Shown here one piece after another: positions 14,310 through 25,415 of a stretch of 64,000 nucleotides of DNA. A program made the translations under genes and the position numbers. The number at the start of each line of letters is the position of its first letter. Position 1 is the first letter of the stretch. Source of the stretch: Sclerurus mexicanus (taxonomy: Eukaryota > Chordata > Aves > Passeriformes > Furnariidae); assembly GCA_013396755.1 (NCBI GenBank), contig VWZF01003328.1, forward strand, positions 248,001 through 312,000, read 5' to 3'. The notes under the pieces were generated by a model. It saw only the letters and a program-made list of their open reading frames with translations. It was not told the DNA's origin and did no database searches.

Positions 14310-15371
14310 CTCTCTGAATTGGAGAGAGATGGATTTGATGGCTGAATAGTTAGGTGGATAAGAAACTGGTTGTACAGTCACATCCAGAGGTCAACAGCTC
14401 AGAGGTGACAAGTGCTGTCACCCAGGGGTCTGTACTGGGACCAGCGTTATTTAATATCTTCATTATACAAAGGCACTAGACAAAGGCACAAAGTGTACCC
14501 TCACAAAATTTGCAGATGACACCAAGCTGAGTGGTGTGGTTGACACACCTGAAGGACAGTACGCCATCCAGAGGGACTTGGACAGGCCCAAGAAGTGGGT
14601 CCATGGGAATCTCGTGAGGTTCAACAAGGCCAAGTGCTGCACATGGGTCAGGGCAACCCCTGTTATCAACACAAACTGAAGGAACTGAGAGCAGTCCTGC
14701 CGAGAAGGACTTCGGGGTGCTGGTGAATGAGAGGCTGGACATGACCCAGCAATGTGCGCTTGCAGCCCAGAAAGCCAGTTGTATCCTGGGCTGCCTCAAA
14801 AGCAGCATGCCCAGCAGAACAAGGGAGGGGATTCTGCCCCCTGCTCTGGTAAGCCCCCACCTGAAGTGCTGAGTCCAGCTCTGGGGTCCTCAGTTCTCAG
14901 CACAAGAAGAATATTGACCTGTTGGAGTGTGTCCAGAGGAAGCTACCAAGGTGATCAGAGGGATGAATCTTCTTCTTCTAGAAGAAAAGGCTGAGATATA
15001 CGGGATTGTTCAACTGGGAAAAGAGAAGATTTGAGGGTGACCAAACTGCAGCCTTCCAGCACCTGAAGGGAGCTTAGATGAAAGATAGAGAGGAACAGGA
15101 TAAGGGGGAATGGCTTCAAACTGAAAGAGGATAAGTTTAGAAGAGATGTTAGGAAGAAATTTCTTACTGTGAGGTTGATGAGGCACTGGAACAGGTTGCC
15201 CAGAGGAGTTGTGGATGCCCCATCCCTGGAATTGTACAAAGGGTTGTATCACCATGTTGGACAGGGATTGAACAACCTGGTCGAGTGCCCATGGCAGAGG
15301 AGTTGGAACTTGATGACCTTTAAGGTCCCTTCCAAGCGAAGCCATTCTATGATCCTATGATTCTATGATTA
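14310..15371 (+). mobile_element. CR1 LINE, 5'-truncated, reverse-transcriptase C-terminal half plus 3'UTR
   Basis: Translating 14405-14464 gives a run containing QGSVLGPALFNIFI, a conserved RT block of CR1 ORF2. At 14509-14520 the catalytic-loop motif FADD is visible, followed by DTKLSG. The element then runs through a decayed C-terminal domain to the 3' tail near 15345-15371, with tandem ATTCTATG-type repeats. Frameshifts break the frame, so it is a dead copy. The minus-strand ORFs in this stretch are antisense shadows. Confidence 0.93.
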
Positions 15372-16773
15372 ACCCTCATCCTTTAGCTTACACTCTGCTT
15401 CAAGTGGATAAGATACAATTTACTTTATACTCCACATGTGAAATCATGAAATTACTAGTGCCTCCTACTACACTATATTTATAGCAATATCACCATTCAT
15501 ACCAGCAAGGAAGATGACAACCAGGATGGAATGAACTTTCATGGAGGATCCCACCAGCCACACTCTCACAGTCCATCAGACCTCACTACTTCTCATAAAC
15601 CTCTTGCGAGGTTCTCGAGCTTCGTTAACTCAGGTAATCACTGTGGAACTTGACTGCAATCCATCTTAGTGACTGTGGACACCTACTGGAGCTATTTCAG
15701 CCCTTTATTTTGCAGCCATGCCCATTTTCAACCTGACATATACCCTTACATGAACCAGAACCTCACATTAACATTCAACCCTGTCTACCCATTTACCATT
15801 TTGTCAAAGCTGTTCAAGTCTGTTGTGACTCTCAGCTAGCTGTGCCCAAGCTGTCTCTTGTGTGGAGTAACCCTGTGGAGACCAAAAGCCTTTTAAATGA
15901 AAATATTATTTTGCAGAAGCAGTATTATTAGGATGTATGCTAGGATTCTCAACTTTATAAGCGTATAAAAGCCTAGATAATGTGCTGTGACAGACTAGAA
16001 CTAAAAGGGTCCACATGCACTTCTTTTGAATTCACCGCGTCCCTTCAGAAGGAACATCTTGCATTTAGGCATGGTTCCTGACAGCTCAAAGGCTTCCTGG
16101 CTTGCAGCAAACTGCTTAGCCAGTTCTACAGCCTAAGAAGTGTCTTTCTCCTCCCCTCTGAAACCTGCCTACTTTATTCTGCTTTCAACAGTTCCTCTGC
16201 ATGTACCACAACCCCTCAACAACATGCAGTAGCTCTTCTCCCTGTTTTATCCTGTTTCATGCTTCTTTCTCACAAGCAGATTTGTTTCCTCTTCAAGGTA
16301 CTCCTACACTGTGTGGAAGCAATGAAGGAGAATAAAGCATTTAAAAAACACACAACCAAACCCTTCATTCTTTATGTTGTGCCCTTATTAATTTTTGAAA
16401 GTCAGACACAACTTATTTTTTTTTCTTTTTTTCCTGTTTTGCTTTTAAAAACAGACATTGTTCCACTGTTTCTCCAGCCCTCCATCTTCAGGTGGAGGAA
16501 AAGGAATTCATCTCTCCTTGCTCCATTTAATCCCTTGTCCAAGAGAGTGTGCAGGTGGCCCATTAGTTTTAACAATGCACCTTCCTGGTTGAAAGTCGAA
16601 CAGGAATTTTTTTCAACCTCATTTGAAGTCTTAGAAATATACTTTCATGCAGGCATTCAAGAATATTATGTTCTCTTTAACAATGTCCTCTGTTAAGTAG
16701 GATTTGCAGGTGGTAAATAAGTCTGCATTGTTGTGCAGCAGACCTCCCAGCTGGCTCTTACCTTTACTACATT
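15372..16773. other. Gene-free unique sequence
   Basis: The only sizeable ORF is 145 codons on the plus strand (16259-16696). It has no recognised motif, and much of its Phe/Leu content comes from T-rich runs. I do not call it a gene. Confidence 0.5.
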
Positions 16774-17340
16774 ATCATAGAATCATTGAATATAATCATA
16801 GAATGGTTTGTATTGAAAGGGATCTTAAAGATCATCTAGTTCCAACCACCCTTCTATAGACAGGGACACTTCTCCCTAGCCCAGACTGCTCAGAGTCGCA
16901 TCCAATCTGGCTTTGAACACTTCCATGGATGGGGCATCCACAGTTTCTCTGGCCAGCCTGTTTCACTTCCTCACCACTCACAGTAAAGAATTTTTTCCTA
17001 AATCTAACCCAAATTTCCCCTCTTTCAGAGTGTGCCTGTTACTCCTTGTCCTAGCACTACATTCCTGATGAAGAGTCACTTTCCAGCTTCCCTGTAGGCC
17101 CCCTTCAGATACTGGAAGGTTGCTTTGAGGTCTCCCTAGAGCTTTTCCTCTCCAGGCTGAACAGACCCAAGTTTCTCAACCTGTCATCATAGTGGAGGTG
17201 CTCTAGTCCCCTTATCAACTTTGTGGCCCTCTCTGGACTTGCTGCAACAATTCCATGTCGTTATGCAAGGGGCACCTGAACTGTACACAAGATGGGGTCT
17301 CATGAGAACAGAGCAGAGGGGGACAATTATGTTCACATCC
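16774..17340 (-). mobile_element. CR1 LINE 3' fragment
   Basis: It starts with atcatagaatcat and tcatagaatggtttg, the reverse complement of the CR1 3' tail. It then reads antisense through the CR1 3'UTR and ORF2 C-terminus (for example the ggtctccctagagcttttcc stretch). It is truncated at about 17340, where unique sequence resumes. Confidence 0.93.
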
Positions 17341-19063
17341 CTGTTAAACTGAATTATCAACTAGAGCAATGGTTGCTGATTGTTTGAGATTCATTATTTT
17401 TCCAGAGAAGTAGCAGGAAGTCTCAGCTCTGAGACTCTGTACCACAACTGCTGTGTGAAACATCCACAAAGCACTGGTTGTTTGGATCTAGAATACATTT
17501 TTCTTGATGTAGGATTTTGGTTCTTCACCCAACCAAAATGCTAAAAATTTGGAATAAGTTGTTTTTACACACCTACAAGAACTGACTATAGACCCCATTG
17601 ATAATAATTCTGAGAAATAAATTCAGGCTAAAATTCAGGAGTCATGTATTTTGACAATGAATGGTGCTGTTCATGTTCAAAACAAATAAGGACAATTGAG
17701 TTAAGTTCAGTGAGAAGACAACTGTGACGAGCCAGGAGTTTTCCTTTCACTGAGAAATGAAGACATCTGCCAGGTGCCACTGTGCATACTGAGACTACAA
17801 GCAGCTTCCAGTGCCTATACCAGAGAATGACTGATAAAAATTGCTTCAAGTGAGTGCTGCTAGTCTTATGCCAAGAGCGATGTGTTTGTCGATAGAAAAA
17901 GAAGAATACTAAAATTAGAATTAGTAGCTTTGGCACACAGGAACGCAATGTTGGTAGAACAAATAAAGCCCTAGAACATTTGGTTTGCTTTCTAACACCG
18001 TATTGCTATCAGTGTCTGTGTAAACTCTCTCTGAGTGTCTTTAAAATATAGGAGGCAGTAAGTAAAGGTTGAGAAAAAGCACTCAGCTGACAGACTTGGG
18101 AGGCTTTCTTGATTCTCTTATGAGAAAACAGAACATTGGTGGCTACAGGATTTGTAGCTGCCACCAATATCATGTAATATGAAGTACAGTCTGAAGATGA
18201 GAGAGTCCAAGCAGTCCCAGGCTGTCATTGTTTCACTGCATCTGTTGATGGGGTACTCAAGTAATACACCTGTGTTTTCGAGCTTTTTTTTTTTCTTGTA
18301 ATGCAAAGACCAATAGAATTGGAGAGTTATTATGTGATCCTCTTGCGCTGTGAAGTCAACTTTGATGCACAACTTTCTAGGTATGAGATTTTAGTACCTC
18401 AGGTATTGAATCCCAGCTGCCATGGGTTGTATTTTAAAAATAAACACATATAAAAAGTAAATAATTTTCAGCACTAGAAGTGGGCCAGGCACATACTAAC
18501 TGAAGTTTCTAAAAAGTAGCATTTTCCTGCTCCTCATAGCGGTGGTTGATATGTTGAGGAAGAGAAAGCTCAAGTTACACAGATCTTCCCCTCTTTTCTT
18601 CACGTTTGTGATTTTAGTATGAGTAAATATTACTTTAAAATGGCACCTTCTTTGCTTAGTTATGAAATAAACCCCACAGAACCGCTGGTTATTTGTTTTA
18701 TTTTGTGTTGTTGTCCCTACACAACCTGTAAACACAGTCGTTACAAGTTATAACCATACTTGTCATCATATCTGTTTACTTGTGCTGGATTTGTCAAGGT
18801 TCAAGGTTTATCTGCAGCAGGTGCTGTGCAAACGTATAGTATGAACCCTAAGGTAATAATCCTGCTAAATGAGACAGCGCACAAAAACTCCTTTTTTACC
18901 TCTCAAAGGTGAGGTGTATCCCAGCAGATATGGTGGAATTTTTTTATTTATTTGTTTTTGTTTTTAATTGTATTTCAAACTGGAGCCTAAGAAACACACC
19001 CTTGAAAGCATGGATTTAATTTCTGTTTGGAAATGAGCATGCTCTTAACCACTCTACCATAGA

Positions 19064-19390
19064 CTAGAGAGCAGTATCTCTTACAGTTCTCCAGCTATCT
19101 CTGCGCCATAAATCTTTACAGCTATGGTCATCCCTACTGGTGCTGAACACAACATGAACTTGAATGTCAGGCCTCAGACTGAGCAGAGAGCCCTGCACAT
19201 CTCCAACCCCATCATGGATGTCCAGATCATTACAGGTCCTCTCAGAAACTGCTTGCTTTGAGTCAGATGCTGCAGTTTGCATGAGGTACTGCCTGGTACT
19301 GCCCTTTGACAGTAGCAATGTGTCATTTCTGCTTGTGAAAATCACTGACATTATTTTAAGTTCTGACTGAACATTCTTCATGTTCAGCAA
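19064..19390 (-). other. Unassigned 108-codon ORF, open on both strands
   Basis: The minus-strand frame encodes a polar, mixed-composition peptide (it includes SKGSTRQYLMQTAASDSKQ), unlike the low-complexity ORFs elsewhere. A 68-codon plus-strand ORF overlaps it (19164-19370). I recognise neither product. It could be a pseudogene fragment, a conserved noncoding element that happens to lack stops, or chance. No splice sites or promoter were identified. Confidence 0.15.
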
Positions 19391-20511
19391 AGAGATGCCA
19401 TTCCTCCCTGCAAGGCATTCACCGTGAAGGCTTCAATTTCCCATGTCTCCTTCCTCACCTCTCATTATTTTCTGCAATACCTAAATGAATGTTTAGGGAG
19501 TACCCTGATTAAATAGTGGGAGCTTCTATTTTTTCAGCTGGGTATGTCCTATCTGTCTTTTCCTGAAATATAGGGGAATGTTAAAGCTATTCTGATGAAT
19601 TTTGAGATTTTGTACAAAAAGATGTTGACTTCCTCCAGATCTCTGCAGAAAGCATATTTCTCCCCAAAATGTGTGGAAAAACAGTATTTAGATTTTTAGA
19701 TTTTTATTCAACAACATCTGATGCTTCAGCTGGGGACTTCCAGTCTAGAAGCCTTCTCTTTCGAATGAAAATTTTACATGAAATTTTTCTGCAGGATATT
19801 TTATGTATTTCTGTTTTCATATTCTGTTTCATATTCTATTCCTCTTTTAGTGTAATGAGCACCAACACTTCCACTCAGTACTGTTTCTTCATGTGTAACA
19901 TTGCTGTTATCTGATATATAGTGCAGATGAAAAGGTGTTCAGGGGAATTTTAAAATAAACATTGGAAAGAATTGCTCCTACTCCTCCTCAACCATATTCT
20001 GTACCATTCTGAACTGCTGGGTTATATAGTAAAATGTTCTAAGCAGGGCTGACATAGGCACCCTGAAATACTGGCTCCTGCTAATCTTACAGATGGTGTG
20101 TTTCCATTGGCAGAGAAGGGCTGGTGCATCTTCTCTAGAGTTCAGCTGCCTCCAGCCCTTGGAAAGATGGGACGAGGGACTCCGTGACCAGAGTTAGACC
20201 CATTTGTGGACTCAGTTCTCTCTTTGGGCTTACAGTTCCTTTGTATGTGTGAGTGTGCAGAATGATGAAGCCCTGACAAAGCCTACTACATAGCAGGCTA
20301 TAAGCCACTGATTCACCAGATTCTGCTCAACACAAACACAATTTAGGCACTTGTGTTTGCAGCTTGCTGTGTCCAAGATCTCCGAGGTTTGGGGTTCTAC
20401 CTACACAGGCCTGGGACAGGGTGTAAGTATGTTGCTGGATACACTTAGGAGATAATTCAGACAGAAAATCAGCATATCAGCAGCACTCATTTATTTTCCC
20501 GGATTGCATTC

Positions 20512-20555
20512 TTGTTTGTTTGGTTGGGGTTTTTTTGTTTGTTTGTTTTTTATTT
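20512..20555. repeat. T-rich (GTTT)n tract
   Basis: Runs of gttt/ggtttttt with tandem gtttgtttgttt. It is the complementary counterpart of the A-rich tracts elsewhere in the window. Confidence 0.75.
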
Positions 20556-23264
20556 TGATGCTTTCTTTCTAGTTGATGCCGTTATTCCAGTCTAAAGGAG
20601 AGACCACTTTTAATGAAGTGCTGCCAATTACAGTTAACCACTAGTTAATATTTTAATCACTGCAACACTATTCATTCTACCAAAAGCATTTCACTCAATG
20701 TTTGCTCAGGCTATTGTGATGTCTTAGCACTCAGCAGACAATTTATGGCAAACTTTTCTCTGCCCTCAACCATATTGCAATTTTTCTTTCCTCTTATCTA
20801 TTTTAGTTATTATAATGCATTTTGCATTGAAAGGTTTCTTTTTCGTGTTTTTTTTTTTCTTCAACTGAACATACAATCAAGTTATCATTTTTGAGTATCT
20901 TGAATCAAAACTTTAACCAAACTGTAGTGCAGCAATTATGCAAATAAGTGGACTGAATGATTTTAGCATTATAAAATTAGCATACTGTATTTAAGAATAA
21001 ATAAAAAGTTATAATGGATTTTAAATATTTATGATAAGTTGTTTATCAAGAAAATCATCACAGTGCCAATTTTTTAATGTTATTTCCTCCATCAATTTTC
21101 TCTTGCCTTACAACATGTTGTTATGACTAAGATTTGAGACATCATCTTCAGCTGGTTGAAATTAGAAGAACCCTGCTGTCTTTCATGAAGTTCTGTGAGT
21201 TTACAACAGTCACAATTCCTCACGTCTTCTATAACATTCTGTGAGAAAGTCGGACAGCAGTCTGGAATTTATGGAATATGTTTTGTCTATTCTTTTACTG
21301 AAATCCCTTTTTTTACTTACATTTTGTCAGTTTTGGCATGAATTATCGTTCTTTTTTTTATCACTCTGCAGGAGTGTAGAGTAGTCTCTGCTGAGCTGCT
21401 CCACTAACTCCTAGCACTTCTCTGGACAGGCATGCCCTTCATTCTTTTTCAGGTTTATTCTCTGTTACACTCGAAGAAGACCCACCAATCAAACATTCTT
21501 ACTTGCAACCACACTGAGGCCTTCAGTTGCTGCTGAAAGAAATAATTTCTGAAGTTTTAAAATAATGCTAATTTTCAGAGATTTGCCTCCAACCTCTGCT
21601 TCTTGGATTAGATTCTCCCAATGGAGAAATACCACTCAAACTACTGCTTAGCTGCATGAGATGGAAAAATTCAGCATATCCCTGGAAGGCATTTTCAGGG
21701 GATCTGATCCTGAAGGCCATCATATGCTCCTTGCTTGCCATTGTAATCACTGCAGAAGAAGAAAACCGAATGAGGTTATCAGTTGCTGTGAGGCATATGT
21801 GTGAAGTGGGCTAGACAGGTGAACACAATCTGCCTTATTCAAGATGAATGTAACTGATGTATATCCCAATCAACTTCACATATAAATTACTAGCTACACT
21901 AGTGTCACTGTGTATATTTCTGGATATTTTTGAATTCTCCATTTTAAGTCAAAGGATCAGAGGCAAAATCAATGGTACATTCAGAGTTAGAACTTACACG
22001 AAAGCCGGGTGTCCTCCAGATTTTGCTACACTTGAGAGAGTTTAAACCATATCTTACAGACAGAAACAGCTATGAATTTTTCTTTCCCCATATTTGACAA
22101 TCTTTCCTGCACTGCAGCAGCATAGAAGCTCTTGGAGGTGTTCTTCCCTGAAATCTTGTTTTGGCTATCTTCCCACTGCAAATGAGTGTTCTGTTTTTCC
22201 CTGTGCTCTGTTAATGCCTAAACAAACTATTAAGTGAGAGCTCATTTGGATAGCAATGTTTTTAGTTAAACTTAAGAAGTAGGCTCAAGAGGTAATACAA
22301 GAAGCAAAGGGCTGGAACTCAGGACCCTCACTTGATGGGAACAAGGAGACCCATCTTTATATCTCATGATCCTGCCATACTATAGAGAACACAATAATTT
22401 GCCATTGAAAATGTGTTGGGTTGGCCTGTCTGAAACAATGGGAAGCTTCAAACAGGACTTTTTGTCAGGTCTTTCTTAGGCAATTTTCTGGAAAACACTT
22501 GGTGATAAATATTGGCATTCTTTCCCTCTCTGGCTCTTGTTTTGAATATTTTAATGCCTTGGCTTTGAATCTTGCTTCTAGTCAATTACCTGATTTTACA
22601 GTTTTCGGTTCAGGCTAATATTTATGAACAACCATGCTTGTTCCTTCTTTAGGCTCCAGATAAGTTAATTTTGAGAAAAAATCAGGCAAGAGCTGAGCTT
22701 GGATCCCTAGGGACGGTGGCAATGTTCATGACGGAGCCTTAGGAAAGGAATGGTCATAGAAGGAACTATTGAATTATACAGAGATTGGAAAGGTTGCTCC
22801 CCATGTAATTCTCTACTCCAGTGTATCCTGCTAATTGTGGGGCTAACTGATGGGAGACAGTTCTGCATTGAATACTGGTCTAATATATTGATAGCACTGT
22901 TTTAGCCAGTTTATTTGTTACATGCCCATGGCCTGAAGAGTATTCGAGCTATAGAATAAAGTTTTAATGAGGTATTAGGAAAGATGTGCAACAATGCATC
23001 CATATAGCAACTCCCCCAGTCACCAACAGCAAACACAGGATCATAAGTGATACTCTTAGTGTCCAGCTGATTGGTAGCAACAGCCAAGCATGTGAATAAC
23101 TTTTGAATGTGAGTAATACTCTTGTTTCCTCTCAGCTCCACTGATCATAGTGTGATTTGAGAGAATCATACCTTACATGGAAGGTGGGCAACATTCTGCC
23201 CATACTGCCGGTATTAGTGGTCATGGGCCAAGGTGTCAACACATATTAAATTTAAGAGAGAAAT

Positions 23265-24070
23265 TGTAACATTCCAGCCCCAGAGCTGCTGGCTCACAGG
23301 CTCTGCTAAGATAATTACTAGAACATATATGTATATATATATGAGTTCTTTAATACCCTAAGAATACATTCAAGGAGTTTCTTTATTAATTTAGGGAAGA
23401 AAAATAAGGGAACCTGGCAAAAGTTCAAAAAGGGCAATACACAAGCTAGAAAAAAACATTCCACCACAATACTAACTCAGCACATATTAATCAACGACAC
23501 TCAAGTCAATATGCAACCAATTAATCACATTGAAGTCAAATCCAATCCCTCCCGCTCTGAGCCACCCAAAGCATCAAGGAAAAGAAGTAAAGAAAAACAG
23601 AGGGAGCAAGAAGAAAGAGAGAGTGAAAGAGGGAGAGATAGGTACCACTGAGACTTTGTGGCAGACTAGTTCTTACATGTGCAGGTGGCAGGGCTGTGAC
23701 ATATGGCACCCCAAAACCTCTAGTTTTATTTGCTCTGCTCTCTATGGCCAAAGTCCCCAGGAGGGGCCTCTGATCCCTCTGGCCACTCTGGGGTCCCAGG
23801 CCAAGGTGAGGGCCTGTGTTCTCACTGTCCCTGCCAATCTGAGCTGGGTCAGAGGCTCCAGGAGCTGTGGGTGTTATAGTTTTCCCAGGCTGTTTGTGAC
23901 TGGCAGCTGCTCTGGGGCTTGCCTCTGTGGGCTCCAGGGCCTGCCATGAGGGAGATGAAGGCACCCCAACTCTGTGAGGTTTGACCCATCCCTTCCCCCT
24001 CCACACATACATACATGTACCCCCCCATAAAGTGGTTCTGAACTAATATTAATTGATCTGGTATGTAACA
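23265..24070 (-). mobile_element. Candidate solo LTR or other repeat, GC-shifted block
   Basis: About 800 bp stand out from the flanks: an AT-rich left part, a purine-rich (AG)n-like segment near 23580-23640 and a GC-rich right part (23680-24010). The heptamer tgtaaca occurs at both ends (23265-23271 and 24064-24070). A tttatt at about 23382 would be AATAAA on the minus strand, the place expected in a minus-strand LTR. No clear target-site duplication was found and I do not recognise the family. The overlapping ORFs on both strands (139, 158, 76 and 75 codons) fit a GC-rich noncoding repeat better than genes. Confidence 0.3.
23324..23343. repeat. Short (TA)n microsatellite
   Basis: An alternating catatatgtatatatatatg run, nearly self-complementary. 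Confidence 0.8.
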
Positions 24071-24324
24071 AATCTTCACGGTCAGCTCTTAAAGAATTCA
24101 CATTTTCATTTTATTTTTATGTCTAATGTCTTTTAAAACTACAGATTTTAACATCTTCTCAAAAGTACAATAAAAGAGAAATAAGGTATCATCAGACTGC
24201 AGGAGAGGAACAAGTGTTACAGAGCATTTAAAACCAGTGAAATATCTTGGTAATGTTCAAATGATTTCATGCACATCAATACTGACTGTGCCTATGCCTG
24301 TATACCCAGGAATCTGAGACTGCA

Positions 24325-25415
24325 CATCACAGAATCAAAAAATTATAGAATTACCTGGAAGGAACCCACTAAGATCATCAAGTCTAACTCTTGGCCCTGC
24401 ACTGGAAAGCCCCAAAAACCACAGCTTGTGAATACTGTTGAAACAATTCTTGAACTCTGTCAGGTTGGTGCTGTGACCACTTTCCTGGGAAACCTGTTCC
24501 AGTGCCTGGCCATCCTCGGGCTGAAAAATCATTTCTTAATATCTAATCTAAACCTTCCCTGCACAACTTCATACCATTCCCTTGGGTCCTGTCATTGGTC
24601 ACCAGAGATAAGAGCTTAGTGACTGTCCCTCCGCTTCCCCGTGTGAAAAAGTGGTATATATTGATGGCCTCCACTCAGTCTTCTCTTTTCCAGGATGAAC
24701 AAAGCAAGTGATTTCAGTATTCCTCATACAGTTTCCCCTCAAGGCCCTTCACCATCTTCATTGCCTTCCCTTGGACACTTTCTAAGAGCTTAATAACTTT
24801 CTTATATTGCGGTGCCCAAAACTGCACACAATATTCAAGGTGAGGCTGCCCCAGTGCAGAGCAGAGCAGGACAATCCCCTCCCTGGACTGGCTGGTGATA
24901 CTTTGCCTGATGCCCCCCAGGACACAGCTGGCCCTCCTGGCTGCCAGGGCACTGCTGACTCATATTTAACTTGCCAGCGACCAGGACCCCCAGCTTTCTT
25001 TCCATGGCACTGCATTCCAGAATCTCATTTCTCAGTCTGTACAAACAGCCAGAGTCGCCCTATCCCCAGGTGCAGAATCTGGCACTTTCCTTTGTTGAAT
25101 TTCATATGGTTGGGGATTGACCAGTTCTCTAATCTGTCCATGTCTCTCTGCAGGGCCTCTCTGCCTTCCAGGGAGCCAACAGCTCCTCTCAGTTTTGTGT
25201 CATCTGCAAACTTGCTCAGTATCCCTTCCGGTCCTGTGTCCAAGTCATTTATGACGGTGTTGAAGAGCACAGGGCCCAAGATGGAGTCCTGCTGAACCCC
25301 ACTAGTGAGCAGTCACCAGTCTGCTGTAACCTCATTCATTATGACCCTTTACACCTAGCCAGTGAGTCAGTTACTCACCCATCACATGACATGCTTATAG
25401 AGCTGTATCCAGATG
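24325..25415 (-). mobile_element. CR1 LINE, 5'-truncated, RT domain and 3'UTR (second CR1 lineage)
   Basis: The left edge catcacagaatc is the complement of the CR1 3' tail. A minus-strand frame at 25025-25279 retains RT sequence: GPVLFNTVINDL, then the catalytic FADD at about 25199-25210, then MKFNKGKCQILHLG. The wording of the 3'UTR differs from the other copies here, so it is probably a different CR1 subfamily. A second frame (24835-25044) continues with SAMERKLGVLVAGKLNMSQQ, showing one frameshift. Plus-strand ORFs over it are shadows. Confidence 0.93.

Larger units (their letters stand above)
17341..23264. other. Gene-free AT-rich unique sequence
   Basis: No transposon was recognised in this 5.9 kb. 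It contains T-rich simple sequence (20512-20555), an octamer ATGCAAAT at 20938 in a very AT-rich neighbourhood, and the two-strand ORF overlap at 19064-19390 described separately. Confidence 0.6.

Noticed and set aside
14463..15345. Several minus-strand ORFs up to 111 codons
   Set aside because: They are antisense shadows of a plus-strand CR1 whose own frames show the RT motifs.
16259..16696. 145-codon plus-strand ORF
   Set aside because: It has no recognisable domain, T-run-driven Phe/Leu content and no promoter or splice context.
23530..24012. Overlapping ORFs of 139 (plus) and 158 (minus) codons
   Set aside because: Both strands are open in a GC-rich, purine-biased block. There are no domain features, and it is more likely a repeat.
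24807..25295. 162-codon plus-strand ORF
   Set aside because: It is antisense to the CR1 reverse transcriptase. The minus strand carries the FADD motif, so the coding sense is minus.
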